Positions 49,072-58,959 of a DNA stretch of 64,000 nt are shown here, in pieces; the first letter of the stretch is position 1; every line of letters starts with the position of its first letter. The notes below the pieces were generated by a model. That model was not told the DNA's origin. It searched no databases and saw only the letters and a program-made list of their open reading frames with translations. The position numbers and the translations under genes are program-made. Source of the stretch: Terana coerulea (taxonomy: Eukaryota; Basidiomycota; Agaricomycetes; Polyporales; Phanerochaetaceae); the NCBI GenBank assembly GCA_024811115.1, contig JAKOGH010000005.1:682001-746000 (forward strand). Reading direction: 5' to 3'.

Positions 49072-50820
49072 ATGAGCTACCGTGGCCATGATCTCTTCGC
49101 GAAATACGACGTCGTCGTCGTCGGCGGAGGGCCTGTAGGGTGAGCGCGCACGTTTGACGCGCGCCCCTCACACATACGCTGACTCTGTTCGCCCTCCTCT
49201 TAGGCTCGCTACTGCGTTGGAATGTGCGAAAGCAGGCAAGAAGGTCCTCGTGCTCGAGCAATCCGTGTTCTACAACCAGTCCGGCAGCTCTGGCGTATGT
49301 CGGCGCTGTTTCACGTTTGTGTGAACACCCGAGGCTGATAGGGAATAGGACCTGGTGCGCATGTACAGGACGGCGTACACTGAGGACTTCATGGCGAAGC
49401 TCGCTGTGCAGTCGATGCCCATCTGGGACGAGCTGGAATTAGAGGCGGGCGAGCCCCTCCGGTTGATGTCTGGTCTCTTGAACTTCGGCGATCCCGACTA
49501 CAGGGTATGTTCATATGCTATGATTCTCTGATTCTATGCGCGATCCTGACCAAGTCTCCAGGCAGGTCCCGAGGGTACGCTGACGGGCCCGATCCCGAAC
49601 CTGAAAAAGTACGACATGCAATACACCGAGCTCGACCGCGACGAGATCCAAGAGAACTATCCGTTCCAGAACCTGCCCGACGGGTGGAAGGGCATCGACA
49701 TGCCCGACAACGGGACGATCAACGTCCCGCTGCTGCTCCGCACGCTGTACCGCCTGTGCGCCGAGCGCGGCGTGGACCTCGCGGACTATGCGACCGTGCA
49801 AGAGGTCTTCGCGGTCCCCAGCGACGAGTTCCGGCCTCCGCGCTGGGGCGTGCCCGGCGGCGTGTTCCCCCGCGTACTGGGATGACCCCATCCGACGGGT
49901 TCCTGCCCGCGCAGTGGGTCGTCGTGGGCGAGATGCGCGACCCGAAGGGCGTCAGCGCGCAGGCGGAGCAGTTTGCGTTCTTCACGGACAAGGTCGCGCT
50001 CACGCCGGGCGCGTACGTGAACCACGTCCTGGGGCCCTCGTTCGGCTTCACGCTCGACGTGAGCATCTGGGAGATGGTGAGCTTCATCTAGTGTAGGATG
50101 ACGCATTGTCTTTGACCTGCTCGCGCGTAGACCTCGAGCTACTACTCCATCGACCCGGCCATCAAGTTCCCCAAAATGTGGTTCCACTTTCAGGAGGACA
50201 CACAACGCAACGGCGCGCAGGTCTGCAACCTCTTCTACGGCTTCCCGGCCGTGCCCTGGGGCCCGCCGGACCTCTGCCGCATCGCGCTCGACGCCGCGAC
50301 GAACGTGATCGCCGACCCGGACCAGCGCCAGTACCCCGTCATCGCGCCGCCGGACCTCGAGGACACGCGCGAGTGGATCGCGCAGCACGTGCTCGGCGTC
50401 GGCCCGCACCCCGTGCCCGTCTTCGCGGGGACGTGCCTGCAGACGAACGTCGCGGACAACATGTTCGTGCTCGACTTTGTCCCGGACCGCTACCTCCGCG
50501 CACAGGCGCCGCCGGGCAGCGCCGTGGACAAGAGCATTGTCGTGTTCACCGCCGGCTGGGCCATGAAGTTCGTCCCGCTGCTCGGGCGGGTGTTGAGGGA
50601 GCTCCTTCTCGACGGACAGGCTCCTGAGTTCGACATCAGCCACTTCGCCATCGACCGCGAGGTGGGCGGGACGCCGATCATACGAGACGGACCCTCCGGT
50701 AGATATCTTCGCGGCCCCCGGCTGCTGTTGCTCTGTCTGCACGCGGTGTGTGCGCCAGTGGATCGTCTGTACATCGCTTGGGACATTGAAGGAAAAGGTC
50801 TTGTATTTGATTGGCTGTAA
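49072..50820 (+). CDS. FAD-dependent amine oxidase, sarcosine / N-methyl amino acid oxidase type (DAO family)
   Basis: MSYRGHDLFAKYDVVVVGGGPVGLATALECAKAG is the FAD-binding start; VLVLEQSVFYNQSGSSGDLVRMYRTAYTEDFM is the signature of monomeric sarcosine and methyltryptophan oxidases. LTPGAYVNHVLGPSFGFTLDVSIWEM and the GTCLQTNVADNMFVLD segment follow; its Cys (50434-50436) aligns with the residue that carries FAD covalently in monomeric sarcosine oxidase. GWAMKFVPLLGR is near the end. Introns at about 49139-49203, 49296-49347, 49505-49561 and 50077-50130. The frame breaks at the C5 run 49867-49871, and a sixth C restores a continuous protein. The C-terminal limit is uncertain; the frame runs on to 50820, but the conserved part stops at about 50690. 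It would oxidise a secondary or N-methylated amine, making H2O2. Confidence 0.8.
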
Positions 50821-51166
50821 TGCCGCCTGTGCATTGTTGAGTAATGTATCAAGCGATACCACGATCATAGATGACTCACGAATAATCTGAGACACTCTCA
50901 CCTTACACTGCGTAAAGCTTAGCGTCGTTCCGGAGTGAGAGCGCAACGGATGGCGTTGAAGCGGGGCATGCGTAACCAATACCATATACTCCAAACAATC
51001 CGCTTACCTACACAGCCACCGACAGTACTGGCACCAATATTATGTCAACCGGGTTGAACCGAGGTATAGAATATTCTTCAGTAAAGTCCTTCAATATACA
51101 CCGCAATAATACAAGGGATGAGGGCCTATAGGTTGTCTTCTAACCATTCGAATTATCTTTTCGTAT
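50821..51166. terminator. Convergent 3' region between the amine oxidase and glutamine synthetase
   Basis: 346 bases between converging genes, AT-rich from 51040 to 51160. No gene, no repeat. Confidence 0.35.
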
Positions 51167-52513
51167 CTACAGCAGGCAAGTAGTCTCGACGACGATGCCG
51201 GTGACACGGTAGGGGTCTGAGTGGTCGTGAGTCAGTGACGGAGAAAATCATATGAGATCGCATGACATACCGATGTTGGAGGCCGGGCGACGGTCCTCAA
51301 GATAACCAAAGCCCTGGTGACTGACGTGGCGGGGGATACGGATCGACGCGCCTCGGTTGGCGACGCCGGACGAGAAGGTGCCGATGTGGCCCGTCTCGTG
51401 ACGGCCGGTGAGGCGGAGGTCATTGTCCTCGCCGTACACGGCGATGTGCTCGTTGTGCCGCTTCGCGAGCTTCTCGATCGCGGCCTCGATCGCCTGGATG
51501 CCGCCGGGCTCGCGCATCTCCTTCGTCGAGTAGTTGGTGTGGCAGCCCGCGCCATTCCAGTCGCCCTGGAGCGGCTTGGGGTGGAAGGAGACCTTGATGC
51601 CCCACTGCTCGGCGATGCGCACAAGCAGGTAGCGCGCCATCCAGAGGTGGTCGCCCATGGAGATGCCCTCGCAGGGGCCGACCTGGAACTCCCACTGGGA
51701 GGGCATAACTTCCGCGTTGATACCAGAGATGTTGATACCAGCGTACAGGCATGCGCGGTAGTGGGCCTCAATCAGATCACGGGCGAATACCTTGCCAGCA
51801 CCTGTGGTTCCAACCGTACGTCAGTATTCCATAAACCAAAAGCACTGCAAGGGCTGACGCACCGGCACCGCAGTAGTAGGGACCCTGAGGACCCGGGAAA
51901 CCACCCTTGGGCCAACCGTAGGGCGTGCCATCCATAGCAAACAGCGTGTACTCCTGCTCAAGACCGAACCAGGGGATATGCTCCTTGGCCTGGTCCATGA
52001 CCTTCTTGGCATGGTGGCGGTAGTTGGTGCGGTTGGGCGTGCCGTCGTTGTTGTAGCACTCGGCGAGCACGAGGATGTTGTCGCCGCCGCGGAAGGGGTC
52101 CTTGAAGATGGCAGCAGGGCGGAGGTAGATGTCCGAGTCGTGGCCCGGGGCCTGGTTGGTAGACGAGCCGTCAAAGTCCCAGACACGGAGGTCGTTGAGG
52201 CTGGTGACTTTCTTGGTCACGGTCTATTCAGATGGGTGTTAGGGTTCCGTCGGAGAGCCGCAGCAGCATAATAGAGTGATCGCGTGCGGGATCGCCTAGC
52301 ACTCCCGCCCGACGACCAAGACAGCGAGTGCACCCACCGTGGTCTTCGAGCGCAGACCGCCATCGCCGTCGACCCAAACGTCTGCGTAGCGCAAAACGAG
52401 TCAGTTTGGGTATGACTGAAAGCGCAGGATCGCCGCGACTCACACTCAGCCTGGATCTTGTCGCCCTGGGGGAAGCGCGAGGAAGGGCGCAAGGAGGTCG
52501 GGATGGTATACAT
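51167..52513 (-). CDS. GLN1: Glutamine synthetase, eukaryotic type II
   Basis: About 355 residues. It begins [37 protein letters not shown], then [31 protein letters not shown] (metal-binding Glu residues), [47 protein letters not shown] and the adenylate-contact segment [12 protein letters not shown], ending [14 protein letters not shown]. It joins ammonium to glutamate using ATP. Introns at about 52441-52385, 52341-52223, 51863-51796 and 51273-51219. ATG 52513 is the in-frame start; an ATG 7 bases upstream (52520) is out of frame and would read MADVY, which suggests either an overlapping upstream start or a small indel. It converges on the amine oxidase and sits next to three amino-acid or amine oxidase loci that release ammonium. 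Confidence 0.94.
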
Positions 52514-52520
52514 CAGCCAT

Positions 52521-53011
52521 GGCGAGGAGTATTTGCTTGGGATATGGCAAGGTTGTGGTTGGAGGGGAAACGGTAAGAGAAAGAGGCAGCTATAATATCC
52601 AAGTCATAACCGTGTTTGGTCTTGTTTGTACCAGGTACCTCCCGATACCGCCTTATCGTAAGCGCCCGATCTGTACTTGGCCAGAACTTTCACTCGCTTG
52701 CCCTCTGACATGTCGGACCGCGCTCTAGCCAATCCTCGTAAAACTCTCGATCTCAGGAGTATGCACAGGTGACCAGCGTACAATACCCCTAGCTCGCTTT
52801 ATTTATTCTCAGCAGAGGGGCGAGCAAAAATGCTGCTCTAAGTCGGAGAAGGACCGGACATCCCTTCTCATTGCTATCAGGAGGATCAAGTGCAGCGGAT
52901 TCAATTATGATCCATACTGCCGCTGCGGCTTAACAAAGTTTATGAATAGCCAATGAGATGGACGCCATGAGAAATACTTCCATCTAAGACATACCGACCC
53001 TCACAGGTACT
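52521..53011. other. Glutamine synthetase 5' region and 3' flank of the J-protein gene
   Basis: 491 bases. 52521-52600 contains a tataatatcc sequence (about 52592) that could be the glutamine synthetase TATA element on the minus strand. No other gene is visible. Confidence 0.3.
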
Positions 53012-54422
53012 CTATTTCTTCTTCACCGCCTTCCGCCTCCGCCCACCTGCCATTGAAGTTGCGACGGGTCCATTGCGTCCTTTTGGTCCCTTCGTTGTAG
53101 ACGCAGGAGAATCGGACGCGGTGCCTGAGCCGTCCTCACTAGCGTCGACATCTTCTTGATCTTCTGTGCTCTCGCTTCCTCTCGAAGAAGCACTGCCTGC
53201 AATCTTGGCGTAAAGGCTAGACGCTACTTGAACGGCCATGTCCTCCTCGCAGAGGGCGGGACTGCGGTCGAACTATCCACTGGGAGGAGATTGCCATCTG
53301 GCTCAATCTAACAGGGGCAGGTGATCAATAAAACTGCTTCGGCTCCCACGAGCGAGTGGACGTACAATAAACACCTCGCTTCCGTCCACTAACATGTCCA
53401 CCATCCGTCCCGGGATGATGTTCCCCTCATCATCAAAGCGTGGTGCGCCACCGAGGTTTACTTTGACCTAGTGCAGATTCTTTCAGAAGATAACTCCCAC
53501 AGTGAAAGAACGACAACATGGTCGCACCTTCCTTTGGCCTTCTTTGGGAGTCAGGGTGTTGCCCCAGGCGGCCGATCGCGCCTGCGTAATGACTTCTTCT
53601 ACCCTTTTCAAGTCACGCTTGTGGTTCAGATGATGCACGATGTATTGTAGTGCCGACGTGAGGAGCGTCAGAAAGACGAAGACAGTCTGTACGATATGTG
53701 CTATCAGTACCTTGCGGTCCGTGGAGCCCATTCATCACTCACCCCAAGTCCAGGCCTAAACCGAGCATAGTAGTAGCCGGTTCCTCGCCATATTGGCACA
53801 CCGTTCTTGTAGAAGAAGTCGTACCTGCATGTCCATGAGAGATTCGGCGCGCGGCGTTCAAAGAGAAACGTACCGCTTGCGACCTTCAGCATCCCTGAGA
53901 ATCTTCGACACTACGCCCAGTCTCGCAAACCGGTCATGTGCACCCTTCACGCCAGGGTTCTTGTCCGGACTGAATTTCGCGAGTGAGTCGCTGAACTGAC
54001 ACTGCTCCGATTGACACGTACTGGAGCTGTACACTCTTCTTCCGGTAGGCCCGCGCAATTTCGGGGGTGGTGGCAGTGGGAGATACATCCAGCCACGAAT
54101 AGAATGAAGTACCCTTGCCTACGCCAATCAAAGTGAAACAACGTATTCCTCAGCCCCTGGCACCGGGAATGCGAATAGAACGGGAGACGCACCTTCAGCC
54201 GCTTCTAACGCGCTGACAAGGTCAAATATCTCGTGGTCCTCCTACACGAGCTCCCTAAATGAGATGCTGGGGTACTTGACACGCATCGCACGAACCTTGG
54301 TCCACCTGTTTGAGCACGTAACTCCGGTAAGCGAACGCGATTGAGCATGTCTGTAGTGTGGCTTACGCAGCAACGGCTGTGACAAGCACTGTCAAGCACG
54401 CGAAGAGGACGAAGAGTCTCAT
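53012..54422 (-). CDS. ERJ5: ER membrane J-domain protein, ERj5-like
   Basis: N-terminal signal or anchor [19 protein letters not shown], then [17 protein letters not shown] and a J domain ([36 protein letters not shown]). The essential HPD motif is formed across an intron (cca/gta...cag/tccggac at about 54035-53970). [28 protein letters not shown] and a second membrane segment ([20 protein letters not shown]) follow, with the charged cytosolic part [16 protein letters not shown] after that. The family stimulates BiP/Kar2 in ER folding. The C-terminal coding sequence ([18 protein letters not shown], basic KKK end, stop 53012-53014) is reached only if one A is added near 53228 (WPFK-VASSLY). 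It is divergent from RRN7, 258 bases away. Confidence 0.82.
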
Positions 54423-54680
54423 GATAGATACTATCCAGATACCCCCGCTTCGAAGACAAGAAGGGGCGGCGGAAAATGAAGAGGTGAATGTGAAAGGAGC
54501 GTCGAGACTGGCGGAAGGTTCCCGCTGGCAAACGCCAAGAGCGGAAACAGCCCACGTGGTTATCTTATCTTGCGAGATCTGGTTGGCAGCCGGCGCCACA
54601 ACTGCTGTCTGGCTTCGGCTCTTCGGCAATCCAACTCTCTGCTTGAAGTTCACGACCGCACACTGACACGACGGTCGGCG
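54423..54680. promoter_or_regulatory. Divergent promoter between ERJ5 and RRN7
   Basis: 258 bases between opposite start codons, so regulatory DNA is shared or tightly packed. No named element is certain. Confidence 0.45.
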
Positions 54681-57176
54681 ATGGCTCCTCGTCGACGATG
54701 CGCAGTGTGTGGCTCCAAACAGTTTCGGAAAGAGCCTTCCAGTGGCCTGATTACCTGCGCAGAAGGCCATGTTCTCCAGGTAGCGTACCGAATGATCACT
54801 CTGAATTATTCCGGTTTTCACACGACTTGCAGAGCTACAGAAATGAGACTACCGAAATCACGGAATTTGGCCCTCATGCCATGAGAAAGAGAGCTCTCAA
54901 ATCTGGCCGCAAGAAAAAAGAATGGCGGAGCAAGGCCGATCCCAAACGTCAGTCGTCTGTCTTGCTAGTTATCGTTCGAATCTTCATTCCGGCTTCTCTC
55001 ATTACCGACTGCTGCAGTGTATCACGGAGAACGAGCGAGGTACCACTACTATCAGTGTCTCCAGCTGCTTCTGCGCCTGCAGATTGCAGCTGTTATCAAA
55101 CATCTGGAATCTACCGCCGGAATTCGAAGTCTGTGCTTAAGTTCTCTTGTGGGTCCATGTGGTGCCGCTCACGCGTGGACTGTCTCAAGGTCGTTTGCCG
55201 AGACATCTGGGCTTTGCATCTTAGCCTTCTTCCCACTCCGCCGTCTCCAGAGCCATACTTTCATGCGCAGGCGCAATACGGTGGGCAGACGGACTCCTTC
55301 GCTTTGAATGCGAACGACGAGGCGCGCTCAAGTCATGGTAAACCTCGACAAAACGGCGCTGGCGAGGAAAACGGCGATTCCGACGACTCAAAGTCGTCAG
55401 GCTCTTCCTCTTCTTCAGAGGATGAGATGGATCCTGAGATGGAAGAATTGTTGAGAGAGAACTCCGTTGCAGGCTCATCTTCGTCAGAAGAGGAAGACGA
55501 TGGCGCACCACGTCCCAAACCAGACCCCAGTCGGAAACCAAAGCCTAGCAAATATACACACCGCGGCTATGACACTTTACCAGGTAATATCTCTGTCTTG
55601 ATGTTGGCTTGCTGGACTCTTCGCCTGCCCGTGATGTATATGGATTTCAAGAGGTAAACATCAATAGCCTGTATTCCGTCATTCCTTCTCACATATTTGT
55701 GCAGGCTAATTGCGAGTTATGACCTGCCATACCTCGATGCCGTCCGATATCTGCCGGAGACTATGTCTCTGCATCTAACAAAGCAAACCATACAAGCGCT
55801 GTCGCCTCATGTATGTGCACCAATCACTGAGGTTGTGTAATTCCCTTGTTCATTCCCAGAAGTTTCCGCCTACACCAATGTTTGTTCATGGGATCACCTC
55901 CCGACTGGCCAAGCTCATGTACAGGACATACGGCGTTTTGACTCCGGAGTGCAACGCTGCACCGCTTTTATGGAGGGCAACCCGCGCCCTTCAGGGTACA
56001 CGTAAGTCTGTTGCACCGCACACGTGCGCTCCTGTCCTCACACTTATGTTCAGCGACGCTCTACATCCTGGCGAAGAACTTGGCGAGGGTCGTGTCCCTG
56101 ACTCTCACCCTGCACTACTCGCTTTCTCCCGGCCTGCCGCGGTTCAAGGCCAAGGACCCGGAGCACCATAAATACGACAATGCACCGCCAGAGGTCGCTC
56201 TCATTGCGTGCGTCGTTGTGGCTCTGAAGCTGGTGTACGGCTTGGATGGCAAAAAGCGGTGGGCGAGCCTTTTGTTTGTGGTTGAGCAAGGGCGGTATTG
56301 ATCGGGTCTAGAGCGCCTCGGTCCGGCGATGATCCTGCCTGTGCTCTTCCCAACCTGGAAGAATATTTGGCGGCGCTACGGGATGCCGACGAAGACGACA
56401 CTTGGTCGGATGAACGAATAATAGAAACGTCTTATGACAAGCTGTGAGTGTCTGCCTTCGCTACCGACCTTACTAGCTTCATTTCATTGATAAAATTCTT
56501 TTCTCAGCCAATCGGTGCTTGACTTTGATAACGATACGCTTGATCGCTATATCGACTTCTGCCAGAAGGCACTGCTGCCGCCAGCAGACCGGAGAACCCG
56601 TGAGATTGTTTTGTTACTCGGACGAAAAGTATCTAATGCCACTACGCAGAAAACGCTGTCCTTGACGAATTTTTCCCGTTGCGTCCACCAACCTCGGACC
56701 TGGCTCCCAAGCCAATCACCGAGCGCACCCTAAAGTCAGCGCCGCCGAAGCCGATGGCCCCTACCCCGCTGCGCGAGTCCTCCCCCGATCTGCGCCCGGG
56801 CCAGTCCTACACGATCTACCACAGCCAAGACATCCTCGGGGCACTGCCATCGGACCTCGAGCTGCTCGTGCGGCGCGCAGGGGCGTGGACGGGTGTGGAC
56901 GATAATTATATCTGCGGCGTCGTCGAGCGCTTTGAGCGGCGCTTGGCGCGGTGGTGGCGTGAGGTGCAGCACAAGGAGAAGCTGGAGGTGGTGGAGGACG
57001 AGGTGCGTTATGTTGGCGGGATTTGCGTGATGTCGGGACTCAGCGTGCCGAGGGGGGTTATTTATAGACCTAAGCTGCTGTCGCAGAGGCATTGCGGAGC
57101 GAAAGACGCTGGAAGGATGCGGATAATGGAACTCCGAGGAGAGCAAGTGAAGTGGTCGGGCAAGATGAAACCCTAG
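54681..57176 (+). CDS. RRN7: RNA polymerase I initiation factor Rrn7 (TAF1B/TFIIB-like)
   Basis: MAPRRRCAVCGSKQFRKEPS has a zinc ribbon with Cys7, Cys10, Cys26 and His30 (CAEGH), followed by VLQ-SYRNETTEITEFGPHAMRKR, the family B-reader and linker. LYHGERARYHYYQCLQLLLRLQ and an acidic, Ser-rich segment (SSGSSSSSEDEMDPEMEELL) come next. The cyclin-like folds are RGYDTLPGNISVLMLACWTLRLPV, IASYDLPYLDAVRYLPE, HGITSRLAKLMYRTYGV and YILAKNLARVVSLTLTLHYSL with APPEVALIACVVVALKLVYGLDG. The product belongs to the core factor that loads Pol I on rDNA promoters. About eight short introns. The 3' end is uncertain: the frame continues to 57176, but conserved sequence ends with WWREVQHKEKLE near 56990. Confidence 0.85.
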
Positions 57177-57599
57177 GATCGGGCGCTCGACTGTTTGGTA
57201 TCCTCGACGCCCCGCCCTCCCGAACCCACCACCGTATTATTCATCGCCCCCGCTGCGCATGCCTACAGCGCCTCCATGGTCATTGGCTAAGCCTTTGCGT
57301 TTCAGAGTTACGCCTTGCCCCTGTACGGGTGTCTCATCGATATGGACGCAAAAAGCGACTTTTACACAGCTACGGCATGCCCGACAATACCGCGCCTTAC
57401 TGCCTCTGCGCGATTTTCCGCGGAATGCATTCAGGATGTGCCAGTATAAAACGGCACCCAAACAATCCAGAGCCAGCACCAATATTCCTTCTGCTTTACG
57501 TTCTAACGCTTGCGCACTTGCAAAGCTCCTTCTAATCTCTCTTTGAGTTTAATATCTTTCTCAGCCCCTTTCACGTCTTTTATCGTATTTTATTTGACG
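57177..57599 (+). promoter_or_regulatory. Promoter and leader of the cupin gene
   Basis: A clear TATA box, tataaa, at 57444-57449 lies about 150 bases before ATG 57600. It is followed by a CT-rich leader (57515-57590), the usual layout for a strongly expressed basidiomycete gene. Transcription start probably near 57475-57500 (inference). Confidence 0.6.
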
Positions 57600-58959
57600 A
57601 TGCCTTCTTTCGCTGTTCTCTTCGCCATCGCCGCCGCCGCTATTGCCACTGTGCACGCAGACGACGCCTCGCTTGTCGCCTCCCTGAAGACCGCCGCCAA
57701 CGAGCCCGCAAAAGTCAAGCTGCTGCAGGATGAGGACGTGAGTCCGCCTTTCCGCGGCATGTGCTCGCTTTCGAGCAAATGGCTGACGCCCGTTTATTTC
57801 ACAGTACGTCTTCGACTTCTTCAACGCCAGCTCTGGCGTGGCCGCAGGCGCGGGTGGACACGCCGTCGGTGCCAGCGTCGCCAACTTCCCTGCGCTCGTC
57901 GGCCAGGGCGTCGCCATGACCGTTGGCTTCCTCGGTAAGCTGCAGTCGCCCAAATGCGCGCATATAGCGACTGATATTCATATCATCGCAGAGCCGTGCG
58001 GAATGAACACCCCCACACCCACCCTCGGGCTACTGAGATCCTGTATGCGGTGAACGGTACTTTGACTTCGGGCACCATTGGCGAGAACGGCTCCCGCTTC
58101 GTGTTTAACACCATCAACCCTGGTCAGGCCACCATCTTCCCCAAGGTTTGTCGTCGTGTGGTTGCGAGAAGCAGCTGTACTCAAATATAATCACAGGGCT
58201 CTGTGCACTACCAGGCCAACGAGGGATGTACGCCCATGACCTTCGTTTGTAAGTCAAGATTTCATCGAAGTGGTACTCATGTATGCTGACTTTTACGTCA
58301 CAGCGGCGTTCAACTACGAGGATCCTGGGACTCTTTCCATTGCTCAACGCTGTACGTGCGCCCGCGTCTGTCTACCATCGCTCGACACTAACTGGAAGTA
58401 TTGCAGACCTCGGCCTGCCTCCAGACATCGTCGCCGCATCCCTCGGGAACCTCGGCGTCGAGGAGGTCGTCGGCATTGAGGCTCTGGTACGTAATACCTG
58501 CGCATCACATCGTCGCACCTTTCTTACCGCAACACACGCATGTGCTTCCAGATCCCAGACAACTTTGCGCTCGGGCGCGACGAGTGCCTGCAGCGCTGCG
58601 GGATCACCCGCGGCACGCAGCCGACGACCCAGCGCCAGCCCCGCGTCTCTGGCAACGCGCTCCCGAGCGACGTGACCGCGACCGCGTCTGCGTCGGCCGA
58701 CCCGTCCGCGTCCACGGCGGCGGGCTCTGCGTCGGCGTGGTCGTCGAGTGCTTCTGCCGACGCGACGGGGACGGCTTCTGCGAGCGCGTGGGACGCGACT
58801 GCTAGTGCCGATCCCACCTCCAGCGCGTGGGCGTCGACGGGTTCCGTAGAAGCCACGGCGTCGTCGGACGCGTGGTCGTCGAGTGTTTCGGCGGAAGCCA
58901 CGCCTGCTGCGGCCAAGCGCAACGCCTGGGTCCCCGTGCAGCTGCGTAAGCGCGTCTGA
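57600..58959 (+). CDS. Secreted germin/spherulin-like cupin with Ser/Ala-rich tail
   Basis: A signal peptide (MPSFAVLFAIAAAAIATVHA, cleavage after about residue 20), then FDFFNASSGVAAGAGGHAVGAS and cupin motif 1 MNTPHTHPRATEILYAVNG with His, His and Glu metal ligands. Motif 2 (GQATIFPKGSVHYQANEG) contains the third His. The core ends PDNFALGRDECLQRCG; a tail of about 100 residues rich in Ser, Ala and Thr (ATASASADPSAS repeats) likely carries O-glycans. There is no hydrophobic GPI end. Introns at about 57738-57804, 57935-57990, 58146-58197, 58240-58303, 58350-58406 and 58487-58551. Motif 1 is in frame only if the C5 run at 58010-58014 is C6. Germin-like proteins may be oxalate oxidases, superoxide dismutases or inert wall proteins; the activity cannot be decided. 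Confidence 0.85.

Noticed and set aside
49786..50994. A 402-codon open frame on the minus strand opposite the sarcosine-oxidase-like gene
   Set aside because: It is the antisense shadow of a GC-rich coding region; its translation is Arg/His/Val-rich with no domain, while the plus strand carries a clear FAD oxidase.
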